Assembly: GCA_040905685.1 (NCBI GenBank) | Contig: JBBDRB010000083.1 | Location: forward strand, 33,218 to 97,217 | Length of the DNA: 64,000 bases | Direction of reading: 5' to 3' | Source: JBBDMU01 sp040905685 | Lineage (GTDB): Bacteria; Bacteroidota; Rhodothermia; Balneolales; Natronogracilivirgulaceae | In this document: piece by piece, positions 18,064 through 27,319 of the stretch | Numbering within the stretch: position 1 is the first letter of the stretch | Layout: the number at the start of each line of letters is the position of its first letter | Notes under the pieces: model-generated | Seen by the model: only the letters and a program-made list of their open reading frames with translations | Told to the model about the DNA's origin: nothing | Databases searched by the model: none | Translations under genes and position numbers: made by a program

Positions 18064-21000
18064 ATGTACCTGTCGGAACTCGAACTGCAAGGTTTCAAAA
18101 GTTTTGCCCAAAAAACCAAGGTTAAATTTGACAGCGGACTCACCGCTATTGTCGGGCCCAACGGGTGTGGTAAGTCCAATATCGTTGACGCGCTGCGTTG
18201 GTCTCTGGGCGAACAACGCCCCTCCCTGTTGCGCTCGGCGGCGATGACCAATGTGATCTTCAACGGCACGGCCAGTAAAAAACCCCTGGGCCTGGCCGAA
18301 GTGTCGCTCACCATTCAGAACAACAAGGGCATTTTGCCGGTAGAATATACCGACGTAACGATTACCCGGAGACTTTACCGTTCGGGAGACAGTGAATACC
18401 TGCTTAACAATTCCCCCTGCCGTTTGAAGGATATCGTTGACCTTTTCATGGATACCGGAATGGGGTCGAATGCCTATTCGGTCATTGAACTCAAAATGGT
18501 CGAAGAGATCCTCAATGACAAGAACAACGACCGCAGGAAGCTGTTCGAGGAAGCCGCAGGCATCACGCGCTATAAGGAACGCAAGAAGCAGACCCTGCGC
18601 AAACTCGATGAAACGCGCGGGGATATGAGGCGCGTCGAAGACATCCTTTTTGAAGTGCGTAAAAAAACACGGTCCCTGCAAATGCAGGCTTCCAAAGCCG
18701 AACGGGCCAAAAACTATGAAGAGGAACTGCACCGCCTGGACCTTGCCGTGGCGAACTATGAATATTCGTTCACATCCAAAGAACGGGCACCGCTCAACGA
18801 GCGAATCATCAACGCCACCACCGCCCGGGATGAATTCAACAGAAAGGTGGATCAGCTCGAGCAGGGGGAAGCCAGGGCCCAGCAAATTTTGATGGATATC
18901 GAAAAAGAAGAAAATGAGGCTCAAAAAGTCGTCAACGCCATATTCAATCAGCTAAAAGATGCCCAGACCTCCCTCCGGATCATCAATGAGAAAATCAGGA
19001 ATGAGAAGGGTGTAATTCACCAGTTCGAGCAGGATATCATTCAATCCGAATCGGATATAAAAGAGCTGAAAAAAACCGGACGCGAAGCCGAACAGAACCT
19101 TGTTAAGGGCCAGGCCGGGCTGGAACAGGCCGCCAAAGACCTCGCCGGTGCGAATGAGAATTTCCAGCGGTACGAAGAGGAATTAACCGTCAGTCGACGG
19201 AACCTGGATGAAGCCAATCAGCAATACCAGGGGATCAGCAAGAAGATAAATGATCGCCAGTCAGTTCACATACGCCTTGAGTCGCGCATAGAGGGCAATG
19301 AAGAAGATCACCGGCGTGTGGAGCAGGAAATATCGGAAAAAACGAGGAACATAGACGGCTTTGCCACTGAACAGCCCGATTTTGAAAGCCGCCTTAAACA
19401 CGCCGTCTCCGAGCGCGAACGCGCGGAAGAGGCTCTCACCGGGATCCGAGCCGGCCGCGAGGATTTATCGGTGCGGCAGAACCTGTTAAAAGACGAACTT
19501 CGCCTCATGAACAGTCGCCACGATGCCCTGCTCTCGGAGATAACCCTGCTCCAGAGCATTGCCGATTCGAATGAAGCGTTCCCGTCCAGCGTGCGTTATT
19601 TGAAGGATAACAGCAAAGAACTCCCGTCATTTTCAGTCCTTTCCGATATACTGTCTACCTCCGATGAATATGCCGTAGCCCTGGAATCCGTATTGGGGGA
19701 AGCCTGTAATTTTATCGTGGTGCAAAGACCGGAAGACGCCCGGCTGATCGTGGAACAGCTGAAAAAGGAAAAAAGGGGCAAAATCACCATCATCCCCCTC
19801 GGTCACCTGGCCGGTTCCTATCCGGTGGACAAACACTCGTTGTATCACCATGTTGAATGCGGGGACCGGTACGAACCGGTAAAACAACTTTTCCTGGGCA
19901 GGGTAACGGTGCTCGGTTCCATGGATGAGGCCCTCGACCACCGTACTCCCGGGGTGACCTTCGTCAGCAAAGGCGGCGATGTGATCAGCCCGGATGGGTT
20001 TGTCAACAGCGGCAGCGTACACAAGAATGTTGGCACCCGGGTGGGCCTGAAAGATAAGGTGAAAGCGCTCAGGGAAAAAGCCGGCCGCCTGGCGGGCGAC
20101 ATCCAAAAAACCGGGGCCGAACTGGAGCAAGTCGCTGCAAAGCACCGACAACTGGATGCACAGGCCGCTGAAAACGCAGCTAAGGAAGCCGCCTCGGTGG
20201 TGCAAAGCATGGAGTCCAGGAAGAATACGGTGGAAGCCCAGAAAAAGATCTATGAAAAGAACCTGACGGAACTGAATGAACGCAAAACAAAGCTGCAGGC
20301 TTCGTTGAGGGATATGGAGGAAGAGCTCGGGATGCTTCAGCCCGAACATGATAAGCTGCAGACACAGCTGGAAAGTGTGGTGCGGCGGCAACTGGAACTT
20401 AAAACTGAATTGCAGAAGAAGGAGGAAAGCCGGCACCGGGCACTAAGCCGCTATAATGAGATCAAGCTTCGCCACCGCGATGCCGGCAATACGGTCGAAA
20501 ACATAACAAAAGATATCGCTCGTGCAGCAAGCGGTGTTGAGGAAGTGAAAAAAAGGCTGAACCAGCGTGCTGAACATGCAAGGCAAAGCAAGGATAAAAT
20601 CCTGGCGTTTCAAAAGGAGATCGAACAGACGCAAGAGCGGATCGCCGAACTGGACAAAGAGGGGTCCGTCGCCTCGCAAAAGCATAAAGAAACCCAGGAG
20701 GCCAGCAGCCGTCAGCGGGGCAAGATCAATTTGCTGGAGGAGAGCCTGAAGGAAAACCGTCGCCAGAAAGAGACCAATACCGATTTGCTCCATTCTCTTG
20801 ATCTGACGAAATCCCAATACGATATGGAATTAAGGCGGATTACCGATTACGTTTGGGAAAACTATGGACTCATGGCCGATCAGATCGGGGAAACCCTGCC
20901 GGATGACACCGATGTATCCACGGCTAAAGAAACGATATTTACCATCAAGGAACGTTTAAAGAACATAGGGCAGGTTAATCCGTTGGCCATAGAAGAATAT

Positions 21001-21579
21001 GAAGAGGAAAAACAGCGCCTCGAGCATCACGAAGGACAGATTGCCGATCTGGTTTCGGCTGAGGAAAAACTGCAACAGACCATAGCCGAAATCAACGAAA
21101 CGGCCATGGCCCGTTTTAATGAGACTTTTAATGCTATCCGTAAAAACTTTAAAGAGGTTTTCAGTACTTTATTCCAGGAAGACGATGAATGCGATCTGGT
21201 TCCCGATGTCCACAACGAGGATGTCCTGGAATCCAAAATCGAGATCATTGCTAAACCGAGAGGGAAACGCCCCAGCACGATAGAACAGCTTTCCGGCGGT
21301 GAAAAGACCCTGACGGCCATAGCCCTTCTTTTTGCGATCTACCTGGTTAAGCCTTCCCCTTTTTGCATACTGGATGAAGTGGACGCCCCGCTCGATGATG
21401 CAAACATTGAACGGTTCACCAAATTATTAAAGCGCTTCAGCAAGGAAACCCAATTTATTGTCATAACGCATAATAAGAAGACAATGGAAAAGGCGGAACT
21501 GATGTATGGGGTGACCATGCCGGAAATGGGCATAAGCAAACTCGTTGGCGTACGTTTGGATGATGTAGAGGCGGCTTAA
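18064..21579 (+). CDS. smc: Chromosome segregation protein SMC
   Basis: Condensin ATPase of 1171 residues. The N-terminal head has Walker A GPNGCGKSNIVDALRWSLGEQ, the hinge lies near residues 510-650 (SVLSDILSTSDEYAVALESVLGEACNFIVV, FVSKGGDVISPDGFVNSG), and both sides of it are long coiled coils rich in E/K/Q. The C-terminal head has the signature LSGGEKTLTAIALLFAIY and the Walker B CILDEVDAPLDDANI. Length and architecture are typical. The kleisin partner genes scpA and scpB are not in this window. It starts at ATG 18064 without an obvious ribosome-binding site. Confidence 0.96.
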   Translation: MYLSELELQGFKSFAQKTKVKFDSGLTAIVGPNGCGKSNIVDALRWSLGEQRPSLLRSAAMTNVIFNGTASKKPLGLAEVSLTIQNNKGILPVEYTDVTITRRLYRSGDSEYLLNNSPCRLKDIVDLFMDTGMGSNAYSVIELKMVEEILNDKNNDRRKLFEEAAGITRYKERKKQTLRKLDETRGDMRRVEDILFEVRKKTRSLQMQASKAERAKNYEEELHRLDLAVANYEYSFTSKERAPLNERIINATTARDEFNRKVDQLEQGEARAQQILMDIEKEENEAQKVVNAIFNQLKDAQTSLRIINEKIRNEKGVIHQFEQDIIQSESDIKELKKTGREAEQNLVKGQAGLEQAAKDLAGANENFQRYEEELTVSRRNLDEANQQYQGISKKINDRQSVHIRLESRIEGNEEDHRRVEQEISEKTRNIDGFATEQPDFESRLKHAVSERERAEEALTGIRAGREDLSVRQNLLKDELRLMNSRHDALLSEITLLQSIADSNEAFPSSVRYLKDNSKELPSFSVLSDILSTSDEYAVALESVLGEACNFIVVQRPEDARLIVEQLKKEKRGKITIIPLGHLAGSYPVDKHSLYHHVECGDRYEPVKQLFLGRVTVLGSMDEALDHRTPGVTFVSKGGDVISPDGFVNSGSVHKNVGTRVGLKDKVKALREKAGRLAGDIQKTGAELEQVAAKHRQLDAQAAENAAKEAASVVQSMESRKNTVEAQKKIYEKNLTELNERKTKLQASLRDMEEELGMLQPEHDKLQTQLESVVRRQLELKTELQKKEESRHRALSRYNEIKLRHRDAGNTVENITKDIARAASGVEEVKKRLNQRAEHARQSKDKILAFQKEIEQTQERIAELDKEGSVASQKHKETQEASSRQRGKINLLEESLKENRRQKETNTDLLHSLDLTKSQYDMELRRITDYVWENYGLMADQIGETLPDDTDVSTAKETIFTIKERLKNIGQVNPLAIEEYEEEKQRLEHHEGQIADLVSAEEKLQQTIAEINETAMARFNETFNAIRKNFKEVFSTLFQEDDECDLVPDVHNEDVLESKIEIIAKPRGKRPSTIEQLSGGEKTLTAIALLFAIYLVKPSPFCILDEVDAPLDDANIERFTKLLKRFSKETQFIVITHNKKTMEKAELMYGVTMPEMGISKLVGVRLDDVEAA

Positions 21580-21589
21580 TGCAGGTACT

Positions 21590-22819
21590 ATGGCAAAAAA
21601 ATTCGATATACCCTATATTTATAAATCATCGATAATCGCGAAGGTTAAGGAATCGAATCAGGTATTGGATCCGATGAAGAAAGACCTGACGCCGTCCGTG
21701 CTGGATTTCGGTGCCGTGCGTTTTCTGATCCCCCGGCACTTTGGATTTTGCTACGGGGTGGAAAATGCCATAGATATTGCCTACCGGGCCGTTGAACAGC
21801 ATCCGGGGAAAAATATTTACCTGTTAAGTGAGATGATCCACAATCCGGCTGTAAACAAGGATCTGCAAAAGCGGGGGGTGCGATTTTTATTTGAAACCGG
21901 CGGCAGGGAAATTATCCCCATCGCCTCGCTCCGGGAAGATGATATTGTCATCGTACCGGCCTTCGGCACCACCCTCGATATACAGGAAAAACTAGCGGCT
22001 CAGGGAATAGACGCCTATCGTTACGATACGACCTGCCCGTTTGTGGTAAAGGTATGGAAACGGGGAATTCAACTGGGAGAAAAAGGGAATGCCCTGGTCA
22101 TCCACGGCAAGCACAGGCATGAAGAAACACGGGCGACCTTTTCCCAAACAGCAACCAGGGCTCCTGTCGTGGTGGTCTTAAATCCTGGTGAAGCTCGTAT
22201 TTTAAGCGATATCATGCTTGAAAAGCGCCCGCTTGAGGATTTTGAAAGGTATTTCAAGGATAAAGCCACTCCCGGTTTTAATCCGCGTACAGACCTTGGA
22301 AAATTCGGCGTGATTAACCAGACCACGATGCTGGCTTCTGAAACCCGCGAGGTCATGGAGATTCTCAGGCAGGCGACCATTGAAAAATACGGAGAAGCAG
22401 AGATAGAGGAGCACTTTGCCGATACGGCCGATACCCTTTGTTATGCTACCAACGAGAACCAGTCGGCAACGTTGGGCCTTCTTAAGGAATCGGCCGATCT
22501 GGCCCTTGTCGTCGGCGGATACAATTCATCCAATACCATGCACCTTGTTGAATTGCTGGAGACCAGGTTCCCGACCTACCATATCCGCGATGCCTCGGAG
22601 ATAAAATCTGAAGATGAACTCTGCCATTTTAACCAGTGGGAAAAGGAAGTGAAGCAAACACGGGGCTGGCTCCCCCAGTCCACCTCCCCGCTTACGGTGG
22701 CGATTACTTCCGGGGCATCCTGTCCGGACGCCCTGGTTGATGATGTGATACTAAAAATAGTATCTTACATGGAGGAGTGCAGGGATATTGAACAGGCCCT
22801 GGCGCCGTTTCAGGCTTAA
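21590..22819 (+). CDS. ispH: 4-hydroxy-3-methylbut-2-enyl diphosphate reductase
   Basis: IspH makes isopentenyl and dimethylallyl diphosphate in the last step of the MEP isoprenoid pathway and carries an Fe-S cluster. The three cluster cysteines lie in RHFGFCYGVENA, TTCPFVVKVW and TSGASCPDALVDD. The catalytic HEETRAT, the NQTTM segment and the SSNTMHL substrate-binding segment are present. At 409 residues this is the long form seen in cyanobacteria and plants, with about 45 extra N-terminal residues and internal insertions, rather than the roughly 315-residue E. coli form. It starts 10 bases after smc and may be cotranscribed with it. Confidence 0.94.
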   Translation: MAKKFDIPYIYKSSIIAKVKESNQVLDPMKKDLTPSVLDFGAVRFLIPRHFGFCYGVENAIDIAYRAVEQHPGKNIYLLSEMIHNPAVNKDLQKRGVRFLFETGGREIIPIASLREDDIVIVPAFGTTLDIQEKLAAQGIDAYRYDTTCPFVVKVWKRGIQLGEKGNALVIHGKHRHEETRATFSQTATRAPVVVVLNPGEARILSDIMLEKRPLEDFERYFKDKATPGFNPRTDLGKFGVINQTTMLASETREVMEILRQATIEKYGEAEIEEHFADTADTLCYATNENQSATLGLLKESADLALVVGGYNSSNTMHLVELLETRFPTYHIRDASEIKSEDELCHFNQWEKEVKQTRGWLPQSTSPLTVAITSGASCPDALVDDVILKIVSYMEECRDIEQALAPFQA

Positions 22820-22862
22820 CTGTTACGATCAACAATAGCAACGATCACTAAACAGGGTAACG

Positions 22863-23348
22863 ATGAAAATTGCCATCCTTTCTGATTCACATGATCATGT
22901 CGAACATATCGAACGGTTTGTAAAGAAGGTCGGGCAGCTCGGTATAACCGACATCCTCCATGCAGGCGATTACTGCAGCCCGTTTACCATTCCGCTATTT
23001 GAGGGACTAAAATTGACCGGGGTCTTCGGCAATAATGACGGTGATCATTTCAGGCTGATCCGTAAGTTCCGGGAAATTGACGGGCAAATCCATAATGAAT
23101 TTCATGAATTCGAGGTGGAGGAGAAACGCATTGCCTTATACCATGGCACCCGGACGGCCATTACGGAGGCCCTGGTGCTGTGCGGAAAATATGACCTGGT
23201 GATCAGCGGTCATACTCACAGTGTGGTTCAGGAGATCAGGGGGGAAACGCTATCGCTAAATCCCGGATCGTTGCATGGCTTTGGCGGTGAGGCCACCTTT
23301 GCCGTCTACAACACCAGGAACGGTGAAGTCGGCATAATTGAAGTGTAA
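22863..23348 (+). CDS. YfcE/MJ0936-type metallophosphoesterase
   Basis: A small calcineurin-like phosphoesterase of 161 residues. The metal-ligand motifs are SDSHDH at the start, HAGDYCS, GNNDGD, LYHGT and SGHTHS, in the right order and spacing for the YfcE/MJ0936 group. These act on phosphodiesters in vitro; the physiological substrate is unknown. AGGG lies close upstream of ATG 22863, 43 bases after ispH, so cotranscription with ispH is plausible. Confidence 0.9.
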   Translation: MKIAILSDSHDHVEHIERFVKKVGQLGITDILHAGDYCSPFTIPLFEGLKLTGVFGNNDGDHFRLIRKFREIDGQIHNEFHEFEVEEKRIALYHGTRTAITEALVLCGKYDLVISGHTHSVVQEIRGETLSLNPGSLHGFGGEATFAVYNTRNGEVGIIEV

Positions 23349-23440
23349 CCGAAACGGATGTAATTTTTTTAACGTTGCGAAAACAGGGAAGAATAAACCA
23401 ATTTGATCGTTAACCCCATAAAAAAAAACAGGAGACTACA

Positions 23441-23932
23441 ATGGACAATACTGTAAACAGGGCCACCGAAATCAACATCGGCATCAGTGAAAAACAACGC
23501 GATGACATTGCCGACAGCTTATCGCATCTGCTGGCCGATACGTACACCCTGTATCTGAAAAGCCAGAATTACCATTGGAATGTAACCGGACCACAGTTTC
23601 ATTCCCTGCATGAAATGTTCGAAGAACACTACCGCGAACTTGCCGACGCCGTAGATGAGATTGCCGAACGCATCCGGGCGCTGGGGCATTTTGCACCCGG
23701 CACCTTGAACCAGTTCTCTGAAATGAGCTCTGTTGCCGAAGAATACGATGTGCCCGAGGCTATGGAAATGGTTCAGCGGCTGGTCATAGCCCACGAACAG
23801 ATTATTCAAACCTCCCGTAACGTAGTGGCCATCAGTGAGGAAGCCGATGATGAGACAACGCTGGACCTTGCAACGGCCAGGCTGAAAACGCACTCCAAGA
23901 TCGCATGGATGCTACGGGCCCATTTGCAGTGA
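23441..23932 (+). CDS. dps: Dps family ferritin-like DNA-binding protein
   Basis: Dps forms 12-subunit shells that oxidise and store iron and protect DNA in stationary phase or oxidative stress. The 163 residues have the family segment LKSQNYHWNVTGPQFHSLHEMFEEHYRELADAVDEIAERIRALG, which contains the inter-subunit ferroxidase ligands (His in YHW, His in HSLHE, Asp and Glu downstream). A clear AGGAG sits 10 bases upstream of ATG 23441, one of the better ribosome-binding sites in this window. It converges on the dioxygenase gene with an 8-base gap. Its position facing redox-related genes is suggestive only. Confidence 0.93.
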   Translation: MDNTVNRATEINIGISEKQRDDIADSLSHLLADTYTLYLKSQNYHWNVTGPQFHSLHEMFEEHYRELADAVDEIAERIRALGHFAPGTLNQFSEMSSVAEEYDVPEAMEMVQRLVIAHEQIIQTSRNVVAISEEADDETTLDLATARLKTHSKIAWMLRAHLQ

Positions 23933-23939
23933 CAGTGGA

Positions 23940-24893
23940 TTATCCCTTATAGGTTTCCGCATCCACGGGCTTAAGTTCCGGCAGGCTCTTGCGGATATGT
24001 TCTTCCTGGGCTTTATGCTCTGCGGGCAGTTTCAATGACGTTCCGAGTTCATCCAGGGTTTCATCAGTGGTAAAGCCAGGCGGGTCGGTTGCAATTTCAA
24101 GCAGCACCCCGCCTGGCTCCCGGAAGTACACGGAATAAAAATAATCCCGGTCGATGACCGGCGAAACCTGCAGGCGTACGGCATTAAGCTTCTCGCGCAT
24201 CAGCAGCTGACTTTCTTTATTTTTTGTGCGAAAAGCGACGTGATGTATGCTTCCTTTTCCCGTCCGGCCCGGTTTGGCCAGCGGTTCGTATATCAGGTCA
24301 ACGAGGGTTGAATGCCCGCCTGGTCCGCACGCAAAACGTTTTCTTTTTTTATCCTCGCCGGCCGGCCGAAAACCCAGGGTCTGGGTTAAAAGTTCGATGG
24401 TAGGTCCGACCTCTTCGATGGTGAGCGCAACACTGTGGACGCTGCGGATGGCATAGGCTGGCGGCACCGGACTGTCCATGCCGGGATCCGGACCGGTCAG
24501 ACCGTTCGTGGCCACCAGTTCAAGGTGGATGCCATCGTAATCGCGAAAAACCAGGACTTTTTCGTTCATCCTTTCTTCCGGTCCGCTGCAGGGAATACCG
24601 AACCGGCCGAAACGCTGCCTCCAGTATTCCAAAGCATTCTCAGGTACGGCGAAGGCCATGGAGGTGGCTTCGCTCAGGCCCGGCTTCCCTTCGGGCATGT
24701 GCATCCAGGGGAAAAAGGTAATCAGGGACCCCGGGTGACCCGTTTCATTGCCGTAGTAAAGGTGGTAGGTTTCCGGATCGTCAAAATTTACCGTTTTCTT
24801 GACCAGGCGCATTCCCAGGATACCGGTGTAAAACTCCAGGTTTTTTTGCGGATCACCGCAAATAGCCGTGATATGATGAATTCCGTGTATCAT
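23940..24893 (-). CDS. Ring-cleaving dioxygenase of the glyoxalase family (MhqO/MhqE-like)
   Basis: Two tandem vicinal-oxygen-chelate repeats: the first opens GIHHITAICGDPQKNLEFYTGILGMRLVKKTVNFDD, the second SVHSVALTIEEVGPTIELLTQTLGF, with metal-type residues in IHHI, HLEL, HHVAF and LLEIATD. This arrangement matches MhqO/MhqE-type extradiol dioxygenases that degrade hydroquinone and catechol adducts. I chose ATG 24891-24893 (317 aa) because homologues begin at the IHGIHHIT segment; a longer frame reaches 24944 and would overlap the sigma-factor stop. It lies 47 bases downstream of the sigma gene on the same strand, in a group with a MarR regulator. Confidence 0.85.
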   Translation of the reverse strand: MIHGIHHITAICGDPQKNLEFYTGILGMRLVKKTVNFDDPETYHLYYGNETGHPGSLITFFPWMHMPEGKPGLSEATSMAFAVPENALEYWRQRFGRFGIPCSGPEERMNEKVLVFRDYDGIHLELVATNGLTGPDPGMDSPVPPAYAIRSVHSVALTIEEVGPTIELLTQTLGFRPAGEDKKRKRFACGPGGHSTLVDLIYEPLAKPGRTGKGSIHHVAFRTKNKESQLLMREKLNAVRLQVSPVIDRDYFYSVYFREPGGVLLEIATDPPGFTTDETLDELGTSLKLPAEHKAQEEHIRKSLPELKPVDAETYKG

Positions 24894-24940
24894 ACCATCA
24901 CAACACCGTACAACGCATGGCCGGTTCCCGGCTTTTTTTA

Positions 24941-25546
24941 TCAACCGGTAAGGTCGGGCACATATCCTTTCCGGGTTGCATAATCCATCATCTTTTTCCT
25001 TAACAGATTCCGTCCGCGGTGCAGCCGCGACCGTACCGTCCCGATGGGGACATCCAGCATATTGGCTATTTCTTCGTAGGTGAATTCTTCAATATCCGAA
25101 AGCACCACCACGATTCGGAAATCCTCCGGCAGATTGGCCAGGGCCCTGGTTATGTCATCATCCAGCAAATCACGGAACAGTATGCTCTGAAGGTCTGTAG
25201 TGTCAGATTGTTCGCTTCTCACCGATTCGTAGTACGAATCAACCTCGTTGTAATCAACCTTATAGGGGTGTTTAGATTGCTTGCGGAAGTCATTAATAAA
25301 GGAATTTTTTACAATGCGGAATAGCCATGCCCGGGCATTGGTCCCCTGTTCATAGCTGTTGAAAAAACGGAAAGCTTTGACGATGCTTTCCTGCACCAGA
25401 TCTTCGGCATCATCCGGATTGGCCGTCAGCCGTAATGCAAAATTATACATAGCATCCAGATGGGGAATAATCTCGATTTCAAATTCTTTTTGTTTTTGCA
25501 TGTCTTGCATGGTCAGCTCCATCACTCTACTCCTTATTGGTTCCAT
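24941..25546 (-). CDS. ECF-type RNA polymerase sigma factor
   Basis: A sigma-70 family group IV (ECF) factor of 201 residues. Region 2 is seen in MYNFALRLTANPDDAEDLVQESIVKAFRFFNSYEQGTNARAWLFRIVKNSFINDFRK and region 4 in LANLPEDFRIVVVLSDIEEFTYEEIANMLDVPIGTVRSRLHRGRNLLRKKM. Sigma region 3 is absent, as expected. No anti-sigma gene lies next to it. Internal Met codons near the N-terminus (residues 9, 13, 16) are possible alternative starts. It is flanked by a MarR repressor (upstream) and the dioxygenase (downstream), all on the minus strand, suggesting a stress response. Confidence 0.9.
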   Translation of the reverse strand: MEPIRSRVMELTMQDMQKQKEFEIEIIPHLDAMYNFALRLTANPDDAEDLVQESIVKAFRFFNSYEQGTNARAWLFRIVKNSFINDFRKQSKHPYKVDYNEVDSYYESVRSEQSDTTDLQSILFRDLLDDDITRALANLPEDFRIVVVLSDIEEFTYEEIANMLDVPIGTVRSRLHRGRNLLRKKMMDYATRKGYVPDLTG

Positions 25547-25570
25547 GGGTGCTTAAAAAAATCAGTTGTT

Positions 25571-26020
25571 TTACTCGCGGATCTTATCGAGAAGGCGATT
25601 CAGTTCGGCCGCTTCCTGATTCGATAACTTGTTTAGGATCCCATCCATGTCACGGGACAGGACATCCATTTTTTCAATTAGCGACAAGCCTTTTGGGGTA
25701 ATGTAAATATTAACACACCGGCGGTCGTTTGAACAATGTTCCCGTTTGGCCAGACCCTCTTTTATAAGGCGATCCACAATCCGTGTTACATCCGAATTCT
25801 TATCCAGCATGCGGTCCCGGATCAAGCCGTTGGTGGCGCTTTGAGGATGATGTCCTTTCAGGATATTTAAGATATTGTATTGCTGAAGCGTCAGATTCCG
25901 GGGATGCAATATACCCTGCAACTGAGCCAACACGTGGTTATAGGTATAGATCAGGTTCACAATTCCCCTGTTATAGACGTTGCGGAATTCGGTTTGCTTT
26001 ATTTCGTTTTCCAGGCTCAT
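25571..26020 (-). CDS. MarR family transcriptional regulator
   Basis: A 149-residue winged-helix repressor. The MarR core is visible in HPRNLTLQQYNILNILKGHHPQSATNGLIRDRMLDKNSDVTRIVDRLIKEGLAKREHCSNDRRCVNIYITPKGLSLI, including the wing (SNDRRCVNI). ATG 26018-26020 is chosen; the longer frame to 26071 adds a hydrophobic run (NINCCNIIILVLKLYA) not expected for a soluble regulator. It is 24 bases from the sigma gene and divergent from dinB. MarR proteins commonly sense phenolics, quinones or oxidants, and the downstream ring-cleaving dioxygenase fits an MhqR-like circuit, which is inference. Confidence 0.88.
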   Translation of the reverse strand: MSLENEIKQTEFRNVYNRGIVNLIYTYNHVLAQLQGILHPRNLTLQQYNILNILKGHHPQSATNGLIRDRMLDKNSDVTRIVDRLIKEGLAKREHCSNDRRCVNIYITPKGLSLIEKMDVLSRDMDGILNKLSNQEAAELNRLLDKIRE

Positions 26021-26140
26021 TGCATAGAGTTTAAGGACCAGAATTATTATGTTACAACAATTAATGTTCAAACATATAAATAAAACAGCGAACCTGCAAA
26101 ATTAACTTAAGCTAATATATACGCCTTTTTTCCAGTTATA

Positions 26141-27244
26141 ATGGTAATGAGAAAGATTATTCATATTGATATGGATGCTTTTTTTGCTTCCGTCGAACAA
26201 CGCGATCATCCCGCTTACAGGGGTAAACCGGTGATCGTGGGAGGGAATCCCGCTGCGCGGGGCGTGGTGGCTGCCGCCAGCTACGAGGCCAGGAAGTTCG
26301 GCATCCATTCAGCCATGCCGTCAAGCCAGGCAATCAGGCTTTGTCCGGATGCAATTTTTGCCAAACCACGTTTTGATATCTATAAGCAGGTTTCCGGCCA
26401 GATCCGCAGTATCTTTCTTGACTTTACGGACCTCGTAGAGCCACTGTCCCTGGATGAAGCCTATCTGGATGTAACGGAGAATCATGCAGGTAACCCCTCA
26501 GCCACGCTGATCGCCAGAGAGATCAGGCAGAAGATAAGGGAGGCGACCCACCTTACCGCATCTGCCGGGGTGGCATCCAACAAGTTTTTAGCCAAGATGG
26601 CCTCGGGCCTGAACAAGCCTGACGGTTTAACGGTGATTACTCCTGAGGAGGCCGAAGCCTTTATTGAAAAGCTGCCCATCGGAGAATTCTATGGAATCGG
26701 CAAGGCGACAGAAGCAAAAATGCATCACCTGGGGATTAAAACAGGGGCCGATCTGAAAAAGTGGTCCAGGACAGAGCTCCGTCAGCATTTTGGCAAGGTG
26801 GCCTCATTTTATTATGGCATCGCCAGAGGCCGGGACAACCGGGAAGTGCAATCCGACCGGCTCCGAAAATCAGTGGGGGCCGAGAATACGTTTTCCCAGG
26901 ATCTTGACGATGTGGAAGAAATGATCGTCCGGCTTGGACAGATCGCCGAAAAAGTTTCCCTGAGATTGATCCAGGCTGAAGCATACGGGAAAACGATTAC
27001 CCTCAAAGTACGTTACGATAACTTTGAAAGCGTTACCCGCAGCGTCACCCTGCCTGAATTTGTCAACGATGCACCGGCGCTGGGTAAATTGGCGGCCCGG
27101 TTAGTCAATGAAACCGAGGCGGGAAGCAGAAAGGTACGATTGCTGGGTATCTGCGTGTCCAACCTGAATTTGAGCGTTAAGGCCCCGGGTCATCAGCTAA
27201 GCCTGAACTTTAAAGAAGTCCCTCGCCCATTAAAGCCAAACTAA
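26141..27244 (+). CDS. dinB: DNA polymerase IV (Y-family translesion polymerase)
   Basis: Error-prone Y-family polymerase of 367 residues. Metal-binding acidic residues lie in HIDMDAFFASVEQ and SLDEAYLDV; the steric and fingers region GVVAAASYEARKFGIHSAM and the thumb helix-hairpin-helix GEFYGIGKATEAKMHHLGIKTGADL are typical. The little-finger domain follows (SVGAENTFSQDLDD). The C-terminal LSLNFK resembles a beta-clamp binding peptide. The start may be ATG 26141 or 26147; I kept 26141. A TAACTTA box at 26103 sits about 38 bases upstream. It is divergent from the MarR gene. Confidence 0.94.
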   Translation: MVMRKIIHIDMDAFFASVEQRDHPAYRGKPVIVGGNPAARGVVAAASYEARKFGIHSAMPSSQAIRLCPDAIFAKPRFDIYKQVSGQIRSIFLDFTDLVEPLSLDEAYLDVTENHAGNPSATLIAREIRQKIREATHLTASAGVASNKFLAKMASGLNKPDGLTVITPEEAEAFIEKLPIGEFYGIGKATEAKMHHLGIKTGADLKKWSRTELRQHFGKVASFYYGIARGRDNREVQSDRLRKSVGAENTFSQDLDDVEEMIVRLGQIAEKVSLRLIQAEAYGKTITLKVRYDNFESVTRSVTLPEFVNDAPALGKLAARLVNETEAGSRKVRLLGICVSNLNLSVKAPGHQLSLNFKEVPRPLKPN

Positions 27245-27319
27245 GCATATAAACCGAACAGAAGTCTAACAAAATGCTTATTTTACAATAATTTAATCTA
27301 TATTTTCCATAAATTTTTT

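Noticed and set aside
18061..18924. 287-residue minus-strand frame opposite smc
   Set aside because: It mirrors the conserved smc head region; codon pattern and motifs belong to smc, and no start signal is seen.
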